Shown here in pieces: positions 17,315 to 24,329 of a stretch of 64,000 nt of DNA. Within the stretch, counting starts at the first letter, position 1. The number at the start of each line of letters is the position of its first letter. The notes under the pieces were generated by a model. That model was not told the origin of the DNA. It ran no database searches and saw only the letters and a program-made list of their open reading frames with translations. Both the position numbers and the translations under genes were made by a program. This DNA comes from JAAYBF01 sp963715445 (GTDB lineage Bacteria; Actinomycetota; Thermoleophilia; Solirubrobacterales; Thermoleophilaceae), in NCBI GenBank assembly GCA_963715445.1, contig OY970240.1, forward strand, positions 806,001-870,000, written 5' to 3'.

Positions 17315-19378
17315 ATGGATCGAGGTGCGCAACATGGCGCTCGAGCAGCTCGACCGGCGGGAGGCCGCCACGGTCGCAACGGTCGCAACGGTCGCAACGG
17401 CCTGATCCTGGTCGCGGTGCTGACGGTGCTGCTCGCTGTGCTGACGGGCTGGCTGCTGGAGCCGCCGGCCGCAACGGCCGACAACACCGCCGGCACGCCT
17501 TGCGACTACACGACGCGCATCGCGGACATGAACGTCCCCGATGGGACCATCGGCGGCCCGTTCGGCACGTCGGCGACGAGCTCGGTGTGGGTCCCGCCGC
17601 CGGACTTCCCGAACGACACGATCACCGACGTGAACTTCCGCGTCGAGATCCAGCACCCGGTCGACGCGGACCTCGACATCAGCGTGTCGCACGCCGGGAA
17701 GACCGTCTCGCTATCGACGGATAACGGCGGTGGCGGCAGCAACTACACCGGGACGACGTTCGACGACCAGGGAGCGAACGGGTCGATCGTCGGTCAGAGC
17801 GCTCCCTTCACGGGCTCGTTCGTGCCCGAGCAGCCGCTCAGCGCGTTCGACGGACTGCCTGCCGAGGGCGTGTGGACGATCCGGGTGAGCGACGACACGG
17901 GCACGCTGATCGGCGGGCCGGGGGATCCGCCCGCACCTACGCAGAAGCTCCTTTCCTGGGGGATCGACTACCGCGCCAGCAACTGCCCGTTCGAACAGCC
18001 CCCGTGCGACGCACACGGGAACACGTTCAACACCTCGCTGTCGGCGAACGGCGGTGTCACGGCCTCGGCGGGAACGAAGGGAACCGGGTCCGTGTCGGAT
18101 GTCGACGTCTACGTCGACAACATCGCGGGCGGTGGCGGGACGCTCACCGTCTCCTTCGGGCGCAGCACGGGGAGCATGCGAACCCTCGTGACCGGCGCGG
18201 CGCCGGACTTCGTCGAGACCGTGTTTGACGACCAGGCGGGCCAGGCGTTCCCGTTCTCACCTCCCAACACGGGGCGCTTCACCCCGGAGCAGACGCTCAA
18301 TGCGCTCGCGGGCACCACGGGCACTCAGTGGCGATTCTCGGTGGCAAGGACAAGCGGAACCGGCACCGGAACGTTCCGGTGGGGTCACCGGGTGCTGATG
18401 AGCGACGACGGCTGCACGGATCCCGATTCCGACGTCATCTGGAGCACCAGCGACAACTGCCCGAGCAACGCGAACCTCGACCAGGCGAACTACGAACGCG
18501 ACGCCCAGGGCGACATCTGCGACGCGGACGACGACAACGACAGCGTCGCCGACACCTCCGACGCCTGCCCCCGCGGCCTGCGCGCTTTCGACATCGGTGG
18601 CACGTCCCCGGACTACGAGGCCGACGGCTGCAAGGACACGGAGGACGCCGACGACGACGGCGACGGCGTGATCGACACGGCGGACAGCTGCCCGCAGGAG
18701 TCGAAGGGGATGGGCGGCGACACCGACGGAGACGGCTGCAAAGACTTCGAGGAGACCGACGACGACAACGACGGCGTGCCCGACGCCGCTGACAACTGCC
18801 CGCTCAACGCGGACTCCACGCTGGTGGATACCGACCGCGACGGCACCGGCAACGCGTGCGACCCCGATGATGATGGCGACGGCGTGATCGACACAGCGGA
18901 CGCGTTCCCGCTTGACAAGAACCGCTCGAAGGGGGTGGCGGAGGGGACGCCTGTCCTGTCGAAGCTCAAGCTGTCGCCGAAGTCGTTCGCAGCCGCGAAG
19001 AGGGGCGCGCGCGTCGCGGCCAAGCAGAAGCGGAAGAAGCCGGCGCTCGGCACGACGATCACCTACACGACCGACATCGCCTCGTCGACGAAGTTCACGG
19101 TGCGGCGCATCAAGAAGGGCGTCCGCAAGGGCAAGAGGTGTGTCAAGCCGGCCAAGGGCCTGAAGGGCAAGTCGTGCACCCGACTCGTGCTCGCGGGCAA
19201 GTTCGCCCGCCGCGACAAGGCGGGCAACGCCACGCTGAAGTTCACCGGCCGCGTCGCGTCACGCGGCAAGAAGACGAAGGCGCTGACGGCAGGGCGCTAC
19301 GTGCTGAGGGTGCAGGGGCGCAATGCGAGCGGCGCCGGCAAGGCTGTGACGGCGAAGTTCACGATCGTCAAGCCGTAG
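17315..19378 (+). CDS. Secreted protein with P-domains, thrombospondin type-3 repeats and basic C-terminal domain
   Basis: A 687-residue exported protein. The ATG at 17315 follows AAGGAG at 8 bases. An Arg/Asn/Gly-rich N-terminus coded by a 9-base triplication precedes the signal anchor at about 29-48. Residues ~57-225 form a proprotein-convertase-type P-domain and ~230-362 a second, related beta domain. Residues ~368-534 carry several thrombospondin type-3 calcium motifs (DxDxDG with DNCP cysteines). Residues ~545-687 form a basic module of the type LSPKSFAAAKRG ... TKFTVRRIKKG ... AGRYVLRVQ. Probably a calcium-stiffened surface or secreted protein; no protease domain is present. Confidence 0.85.
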   Translation: MDRGAQHGARAARPAGGRHGRNGRNGRNGLILVAVLTVLLAVLTGWLLEPPAATADNTAGTPCDYTTRIADMNVPDGTIGGPFGTSATSSVWVPPPDFPNDTITDVNFRVEIQHPVDADLDISVSHAGKTVSLSTDNGGGGSNYTGTTFDDQGANGSIVGQSAPFTGSFVPEQPLSAFDGLPAEGVWTIRVSDDTGTLIGGPGDPPAPTQKLLSWGIDYRASNCPFEQPPCDAHGNTFNTSLSANGGVTASAGTKGTGSVSDVDVYVDNIAGGGGTLTVSFGRSTGSMRTLVTGAAPDFVETVFDDQAGQAFPFSPPNTGRFTPEQTLNALAGTTGTQWRFSVARTSGTGTGTFRWGHRVLMSDDGCTDPDSDVIWSTSDNCPSNANLDQANYERDAQGDICDADDDNDSVADTSDACPRGLRAFDIGGTSPDYEADGCKDTEDADDDGDGVIDTADSCPQESKGMGGDTDGDGCKDFEETDDDNDGVPDAADNCPLNADSTLVDTDRDGTGNACDPDDDGDGVIDTADAFPLDKNRSKGVAEGTPVLSKLKLSPKSFAAAKRGARVAAKQKRKKPALGTTITYTTDIASSTKFTVRRIKKGVRKGKRCVKPAKGLKGKSCTRLVLAGKFARRDKAGNATLKFTGRVASRGKKTKALTAGRYVLRVQGRNASGAGKAVTAKFTIVKP
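17371..17400 (+). repeat. 9-bp tandem repeat in coding sequence
   Basis: Three perfect copies of CGGTCGCAA followed by CGG. They encode the Arg-Asn-Gly triplets at residues ~20-29, just before the membrane anchor of the P-domain/TSP3 protein. The unit is a multiple of three, so copy-number slippage would keep the frame. Confidence 0.9.
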
Positions 19379-19410
19379 CTTCTTCGCCGCGCGCCAGAGG
19401 AGGCGATAAC

Positions 19411-19464
19411 GCGGGTTTGGCAGCGACGCTAGGCTCACTACGAGGGTACGTGAGACAAACCCGC
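19411..19464 (+). promoter_or_regulatory. Nested hairpin in leader of small membrane protein gene
   Basis: Perfect 9-bp arms GCGGGTTTG (19411-19419) and CAAACCCGC (19456-19464) enclose a second stem CTCAC/GTGAG (19434-19438 with 19450-19454). It lies between the stop of the TSP3 gene and the AGGAGG of the next gene. No T-tract follows, so it could be a leader structure or a weak terminator. Confidence 0.45.
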
Positions 19465-19494
19465 AAGCCAAAGGGATAACCCAGGAGGTATGCG

Positions 19495-19878
19495 ATGCGA
19501 GGTTCGGGTCGAGCGACATTTGCAGCGTTCCTGCTGCTGATCGCGGGAACGTTGAACATCATTTATGGCATCGGCGCATTGGACAACGCGAACATCTTCG
19601 CGAACGACACGAGGTACGTATTCACCGACCTCAACACCATGGGTTGGGTACTGATCGTCCTCGGTGTGGTCCAACTCACTGGTGGCTTCTCGCTGATGGC
19701 CGGCAACGCCTACGGGCGGGTGATCGGCATCGTCGGCGCGAGCCTCGGTGCAATTGGGGCTCTACTGTCGATTGGCGACTCCAACCCGTGGTGGTCGCTC
19801 GCCGTCTTCGCGCTGTGTGTCTACATCCTCCACGGCATCCTCGTGCTCGGAGAGGACGAGCGCACACAGGCCATCTGA
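19495..19878 (+). CDS. DUF7144-type four-helix membrane protein
   Basis: A 127-residue protein with four hydrophobic helices: ATFAAFLLLIAGTLNIIYGI, GWVLIVLGVVQLTGGFSLMA, the AYGRVIGIVGASLGAIGAL segment and WWSLAVFALCVYILHGILVL. This matches a family of small actinobacterial integral membrane proteins of unknown function. AGGAGG lies about 8 bases before the ATG. Nothing suggests a substrate. Confidence 0.82.
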   Translation: MRGSGRATFAAFLLLIAGTLNIIYGIGALDNANIFANDTRYVFTDLNTMGWVLIVLGVVQLTGGFSLMAGNAYGRVIGIVGASLGAIGALLSIGDSNPWWSLAVFALCVYILHGILVLGEDERTQAI

Positions 19879-19984
19879 GCCCACGACGCGCGGCCGCGCG
19901 GCCGGCGGTGTAGTCCGCCTTAGATCCGCGGCCGCGCCCGTCGGCCCGGTCGCGGAAGGCGCTGAAGCACGATCGTCACGAGGT

Positions 19985-20383
19985 TTACGGGGTCGGGTCC
20001 TCTCCAATCGGTAGGTCGCGGTGTCGACGGGCGCGTATGCGTGCTCGCGCGGAGCCATCCTCGGCCTTCAGCTTCAGGTATTGCTGCGCGACCGAACTCA
20101 GCAGGGCGACGAGCACGCCGAGCCCCGTGAGGATGTAGATGATCGTGAAGATCTGCGTCCCAGCGGTCGTCGGGGAGAAGTCCCCGAAGCCGACGGTCGT
20201 CAGCGTCACCACCGAGAAGTAGAGGGCCTCGACGAAGGTCCAGTCCTCGAAGCGCCAGTAGAAGAGCGTCCCGGTGAGAACCAAGGCGCCGGCCACGATG
20301 GGCAGCGCCTTGGTCTCAGGATCGCGCCAAACGGCCGCGATCGCCCGCGCGAGCCCCTTGGTCGCGAGGATGAGCGGGATCAT
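19985..20383 (-). CDS. Two-helix potassium channel protein
   Basis: About 132 residues: an outer helix (ALPIVAGALVLTGTLFYW), a pore loop with the selectivity filter TTVGFGD, and an inner helix (IFTIIYILTGLGVLVALL). A short basic cytoplasmic tail follows. This is the minimal KcsA-like channel; there is no RCK/TrkA domain in the protein or next to it. I used the ATG at 20383, with AGGG upstream. An upstream in-frame ATG at 20419 would overlap the end of the preceding gene. Confidence 0.85.
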   Translation of the reverse strand: MIPLILATKGLARAIAAVWRDPETKALPIVAGALVLTGTLFYWRFEDWTFVEALYFSVVTLTTVGFGDFSPTTAGTQIFTIIYILTGLGVLVALLSSVAQQYLKLKAEDGSARARIRARRHRDLPIGEDPTP

Positions 20384-20390
20384 TACCGCC

Positions 20391-20900
20391 CTAGGCCACG
20401 CCCTCGCGAGCGGCAGCATCGATCTCGCGCTTGAGCTCGTCGGCGTCGGCGTCCACCTGCTTCTCGATCAGCTTGTTGGCGCGCTTGGTCGCCTGCTCGA
20501 GCTGCTCTTGGATCTTCGACTCGCCGAGCACGATCACGGCGGCGGTTCCCGCCTCGAGCTCGCCGCCGAGCTCCTTGAGGTCGCCGCGCGAGATCCCACG
20601 CGAGAGGTGCCCGACCAGTCCGCCGGCACCGGCACCGACGATCGCGCTGCCGATGATCGCGGGCGGGAAGACGAGCCCGACCAGGGCGCCCACCCCGGCC
20701 CCGGTCCAGGCGCCGTGCTGGGTCGGCTTCTCGGTCTTGGTCACCCGGACCTTGCCGTCGTCGTCCTTGCGAATCACCGCGGAGTCGAACGTTCCAATCG
20801 CTCCGGCGGCGTGCAGGTCGAACACGGCCTCGTAGTCGGCCTCGGCATCCGCGATGTCGTCGTAGATGGCCGCGTAGAGGAATACGGGTCTGTCAGCCAT
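20391..20900 (-). CDS. DUF1269-type membrane-associated protein
   Basis: A 169-residue protein: an N-terminal domain (FLYAAIYDDIADAEADYEAV), a Gly/Ala-rich hairpin of two short hydrophobic segments (GVGALVGLVFPPAIIGSAIVGAG) and a C-terminal amphipathic helical region (KIQEQLEQATKRANKLIEKQ). This is the DUF1269 pattern; function unknown. The ATG at 20900 is preceded by AGGAGG. The potassium-channel gene starts 7 bases downstream, so the two probably share a transcript. Confidence 0.82.
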   Translation of the reverse strand: MADRPVFLYAAIYDDIADAEADYEAVFDLHAAGAIGTFDSAVIRKDDDGKVRVTKTEKPTQHGAWTGAGVGALVGLVFPPAIIGSAIVGAGAGGLVGHLSRGISRGDLKELGGELEAGTAAVIVLGESKIQEQLEQATKRANKLIEKQVDADADELKREIDAAAREGVA

Positions 20901-20963
20901 TGTGGCCTCCTTTTCGGTTGCACAGGCTTGAGACCCACGGTCTACGACCACGAGTGCTCATGC

Positions 20964-20982
20964 ATCACCCAAGCTGGGTGAT
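20964..20982. promoter_or_regulatory. 8-bp inverted repeat upstream of DUF1269-type gene
   Basis: ATCACCCA and TGGGTGAT separated by three bases form a perfect hairpin or operator. It lies between the end of the OmpA-like remnant and the start of the DUF1269-type gene, so it could terminate the former or regulate the latter. No T-tract is present. Confidence 0.4.
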
Positions 20983-21034
20983 CTTGGGCGCCTCGCTGCG
21001 GTCGCGCACGACGTTTGCGCCTGCGCGCCGCCGA

Positions 21035-21238
21035 TCAGTAGCGCACGGTCAGCTCGACACGGCGGTTCAGCGCACGACCAGCGGCGGTCGCGTTGGAGGC
21101 CCGTGGACGATTCTCACCCTGCGAGCTGATCGTTCGCTTGGCCTTGCGGATCCCCGGCATCTGCGCGAGGAAGTCACAGACCGTGCGAGCCCGTGCGCGA
21201 CCGAGGCGCAGTGCGGTATCGCGAGATACCCTCAAGCT
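21035..21238 (-). pseudogene. OmpA C-terminal domain remnant (5'-truncated)
   Basis: Only the last ~67 residues of an OmpA-like peptidoglycan-binding domain remain. They run from VSRDTALRLGRARARTVCDFL through ISSQGENRPRASNATAAGRA to NRRVELTVRY and the stop. The normal domain is ~100 residues and follows a signal peptide or lipobox. Here similarity stops near 21238, and the sequence beyond runs into the start of the rightward HEPN-type gene. The frame stays open to 21379 but the added residues do not look like OmpA. I read this as a gene cut by a rearrangement. Confidence 0.6.
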
Positions 21239-21325
21239 ATGCCTGATGAGCTTGAAAATTGGCGGCTGTGAGTTCCCCGCAGCCCCCGGCGCCCCCCGAC
21301 CGGTGGTAACGCTACGTCTGGGCCA

Positions 21326-22099
21326 GTGAGCGACCGATCCGCCGAGATCCGGAATGCGGTGCTCCAGCGGCTTGCTCAAGGCAAGGAAAGCCGCTTTGGC
21401 GAGCCGTACCTGCCGATGGAGACTGCCGACGCGATCACCGCGCGCCTGATGGACGTGTGGGAGGCCCTGTGGGGCTTGATGGGCGACGGTCTGATCTTCC
21501 TCGATCCGGCCGGCCAGTCGCGCGCGTCGTCGTGGGACAATTGGCGCTGGCAGCTCACGGATACTGGCCGGCAGACGGCGACGGACGGGACCTGGGAGCC
21601 CCGCGACCCCGCACGCTTCCTCGCCCGCCTGGGTGATCGATCACCCGGCCTCGCAAACGAAGCCATCGCCTACTTCGAAGAGGCGCTGCGCGCATTCAAC
21701 GCGCGGTGTTACCTCGCCTCCTCAGTCATGCTCGGCGTCGCCGCGGAGCAGGTCTTCGGCCGGCTCGCCGCCGCATTCGTCGCGGCACACCCTGGCGAGA
21801 CCGATCGGCTCAAGCGCCTGCTGTCCGACAACTCGAGTCACTACCGCCGTTTCGATGAGTTCCGCAAACGTCTCGAGCCGATTCGAGCGACGGTGCCCGA
21901 AGGGCTCGCTGACGCGATCACGTTCGACGCCGTCGCCGATCTCCTAAGGGTCACCCGCAATGCCGCCGGCCACCCGACGGGCCAGCAGGTCGACGAGGAA
22001 GTCGCCTACGCGCATCTCGTCATGGCGGCGATGCTGCTGGCGAGGATGACGGAGCTCGCCGAGCATTTCGAGCAGCACGCCCACACACACTCGCCTTGA
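21326..22099 (+). CDS. Winged-helix plus HEPN-like protein (first of a coupled pair)
   Basis: A 257-residue protein starting GTG. Residues ~1-90 resemble a winged helix-turn-helix (VWEALWGLMGDGLIFLDPAGQ ... WQLTDTGRQT). Residues ~110-245 are all-helical (YFEEALRAFNARCYLASSVM) and include RNAAGHP at 211-217. This fits the RNxxxH active-site motif of HEPN nucleases and the placement expected for a HEPN fold. HEPN proteins often act as RNases in toxin-antitoxin and phage-defence systems; activity here is inference. The stop overlaps the start of the next gene by 4 bases (TTGA), so the two are translationally coupled. No close relative was recognised by eye. Confidence 0.6.
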   Translation: MSDRSAEIRNAVLQRLAQGKESRFGEPYLPMETADAITARLMDVWEALWGLMGDGLIFLDPAGQSRASSWDNWRWQLTDTGRQTATDGTWEPRDPARFLARLGDRSPGLANEAIAYFEEALRAFNARCYLASSVMLGVAAEQVFGRLAAAFVAAHPGETDRLKRLLSDNSSHYRRFDEFRKRLEPIRATVPEGLADAITFDAVADLLRVTRNAAGHPTGQQVDEEVAYAHLVMAAMLLARMTELAEHFEQHAHTHSP

Positions 22100-23979
22100 C
22101 AGGCCACCGCTCGGACAGCGAGGTAGTCGCACGCCTGCTCTCCCAGATCAGCATTTGGCAACGACCGATTAGCTCATCCGAGCGCATGTCACCCGGCGTG
22201 GCGACCAACGAGCTCTGTGCGTGGGCACATGACGCTGGGCGCTGGCAGCCGGGACGAATGCGCGACTGGCCGGCGTTGCTCGAAGACAGCCTGCTCTCAT
22301 GGCAGTCGGTCGGCCCCGGCCTCGTCGCGACGCCGGGTGTCGTGGAGGCCCTTCAGACCCTCCGCGGCGTCGTGTCGACCAACCGGATCACGGAGAGGAA
22401 CCACCGCCCAATCGTGGTCGATGCTTGTACCGCGCTCCGCGCCACGCTCGACTCACCCGCGTCGCTTCAGGTGGCATTCGCGGACGCCGTAGACGCAGCC
22501 AGAACCGAGCCGGGCTCCGTCGCAAGCCCGAATACGGAGTGGGCCTTGGCCGTGCTGGCCGACGTCATTGAGGCCAACGGCCGCGACTGGGGCGTTGTCG
22601 CACAGGGCATCCGCGACACCTTCGAGAACTTCCACGACTCCGGCCCCTCCCTCTCGGACCTCGTGGATCCAGTCCTTGCCGCGCAACCAGAGAAGGGTCA
22701 GTCCGTCGTGTGGCTGCCGGTCGATCACGCCTACGCCTGGGGGCCCGCTGCTGATCCGGCAGTGCAGCTATTCGAAGGGGACTGGCTCCTGGCCGTCCTC
22801 CAGGAATTCGACGGCCAACGGGCCGACGTGCCCGATGAGCTCGCCGCTGACCCCGACATGCTCCTTAGCACTTTCGAAAGGGTCAATAACGACACTCCAT
22901 CCGACGAGAAGGTGCCGGTCGTGTTCGCCCGCATCGATCTTGGGCACGGCCCTGTAGCGGGCGCCCGCATCCGTGCGAGGGAGGCACTCGAAGCGCTCAT
23001 CGCGCGAGCGTCAGTGGCGCAGGGCGGGACGTACTGGAAGATCGGCGGCGCCTGCGTGCACTATCTCGACGGTCGCGTTATCTACCAGTCGATCGGGCCG
23101 ATCGGTGACCCCGATGCGTTTAATCGGCTCAGCCGTCAAGCCGTGCTCCAAGACCGTACGGCTGAACTCGTCCACACCGAGGTCCGCCGGCTTGGAGGAC
23201 GCCTCCCGTGGCACGACAACGACCTCAGCGAAGCACTCGAGTTGGCTCGGTGGCTTTCACAGGCACGCGCAGCACCAGGCCCCGCGCGTCTGGCCCTCTC
23301 TGGACGGATCGTCGAGCAGGGCGCTCAGTGGGCGAAAATGGGGGTCATCCCGTTCGTCGAGATCCTGCTCGACCAGTGGTCCGTTCAGCGCGTTGCCGAG
23401 AGGCTCGCGCACGTTGGTCGGGCTGCCGTCCTTCGCCTCCCTGGTGGCAATGGCATGGCCAGCACAAAATGCGAGCGCGACGAGTTCCTCGAGGCCAATG
23501 CCGAAATCATGAAGCAACGTGGCCGCCAACTGCCCTTCGCCGATCCACACGCGATTCTCCTGCGCTTGCCCTGGCTGTGCGACAGGCATAGCGCAACGAC
23601 GGAGATCGGCGAGGCACTGCTCGAGCTCAGCGTCAAGCTGAGCGACGGAGCGGCCACTGCATCGTGGCTGAGCGACCTTCGCGCTGAGGGCGATCGTCGC
23701 AACGCGCGCGCCGTCCGAACCCGCAACATGGTGGTCCACGGCGGGCCGATCATCCGAGCGATCGTTCCCACCGTTGTTGGTCTGCAAGACCGGCTCGCTC
23801 ACCAGGCGCTCGACTGGACAATCGAGGCTCACATTGCCGGGTCGGACATGCAGGCGTTGGTCAGCGCGCGGCGCGACGCTCTCGCCGACGGAAGGCGGAG
23901 ACTCCGCGATGGCACCGCCAGCGCGCTCGACGTCCTACCCAGCCTGTTCTCGCGCCAGCCCGACGCGGGCGACGAATGA
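22096..23979 (+). CDS. Large protein with C-terminal HEPN-like motif (second of a coupled pair)
   Basis: A 627-residue protein using a TTG start that overlaps the previous stop. Residues 1-~500 match no domain I recognise; they are mixed alpha/beta with a strand-rich region (KIGGACVHYLDGRVIYQSI) near 310. The C-terminal ~120 residues are helical and contain RNMVVHGG at 543-550, an RNxxxH motif like that of ApeA-like HEPN domains. There is no signal peptide, membrane segment or ATPase motif. Its codon choice looks somewhat less GC-biased than the flanking genes. Likely partner of the upstream HEPN-like protein; a defence or RNA-processing role is a hypothesis. Confidence 0.55.
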   Translation: MTGHRSDSEVVARLLSQISIWQRPISSSERMSPGVATNELCAWAHDAGRWQPGRMRDWPALLEDSLLSWQSVGPGLVATPGVVEALQTLRGVVSTNRITERNHRPIVVDACTALRATLDSPASLQVAFADAVDAARTEPGSVASPNTEWALAVLADVIEANGRDWGVVAQGIRDTFENFHDSGPSLSDLVDPVLAAQPEKGQSVVWLPVDHAYAWGPAADPAVQLFEGDWLLAVLQEFDGQRADVPDELAADPDMLLSTFERVNNDTPSDEKVPVVFARIDLGHGPVAGARIRAREALEALIARASVAQGGTYWKIGGACVHYLDGRVIYQSIGPIGDPDAFNRLSRQAVLQDRTAELVHTEVRRLGGRLPWHDNDLSEALELARWLSQARAAPGPARLALSGRIVEQGAQWAKMGVIPFVEILLDQWSVQRVAERLAHVGRAAVLRLPGGNGMASTKCERDEFLEANAEIMKQRGRQLPFADPHAILLRLPWLCDRHSATTEIGEALLELSVKLSDGAATASWLSDLRAEGDRRNARAVRTRNMVVHGGPIIRAIVPTVVGLQDRLAHQALDWTIEAHIAGSDMQALVSARRDALADGRRRLRDGTASALDVLPSLFSRQPDAGDE

Positions 23980-24319
23980 GCCCATGCCGCAAATCGACCT
24001 GACAACTCGAGCTTGTCCGCCACGGGTAAAGCCTGCCGGTGTGACCAGGCCGACGCAGCGCGGCGTCTCGGACATGAGGACGTCCCGAAACCGGCGAGGG
24101 TGTAGCAGGCGTGGCTGGCGGACTCGAGCAACTGGCCTACGCGGCCGCACTCCGCGCTCTCGACAGCAGGAAGGCCTCCTCGAAGAGCTTCGCTCAAGGA
24201 CAGGCATTTTTCTCCCGACCAGCCGCTCCTCTCCGCCGCGCCGTCTTGGTCGACCGGTCCGGACTTACACCAACGCGGGTCGCCTGGTCCGCCCCTGACT
24301 CGTACCGGCGGATCGCTCC
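23980..24319. other. Gene-poor spacer between HEPN pair and adhesin-like gene
   Basis: About 340 bases with no convincing intact gene. The only recognisable content is a frameshifted protein remnant at about 24120-24240 (listed separately) and, at the right edge, the palindrome over the stop of the adhesin-like gene. Short open frames here lack ribosome sites and family features. Confidence 0.6.
24120..24240 (+). pseudogene. Frameshifted N-terminal remnant of a conserved membrane protein
   Basis: One frame reads GLEQLAYAAALRALD (24120-24164) and the next frame continues QQEGLLEELRSRTGIFL. Joined by restoring a single base near 24165, they give an N-terminus I recall from a family of actinobacterial membrane proteins, in which ALD-QE-LLxELRxRTG is followed by a membrane helix. 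After that, similarity fades and no membrane helix is readable. I interpret it as a decayed fragment. The family name is not known to me and the match is by memory. Confidence 0.4.
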
Positions 24320-24329
24320 CTAGGGAGCG
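24314..24329. terminator. Perfect 16-bp palindrome over stop codon
   Basis: CGCTCCCTAGGGAGCG spans the TAG stop (24320-24322 on the minus strand) of the adhesin-like gene. It could form a short stem, but has no T-tract; a terminator role is only possible. Confidence 0.3.
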
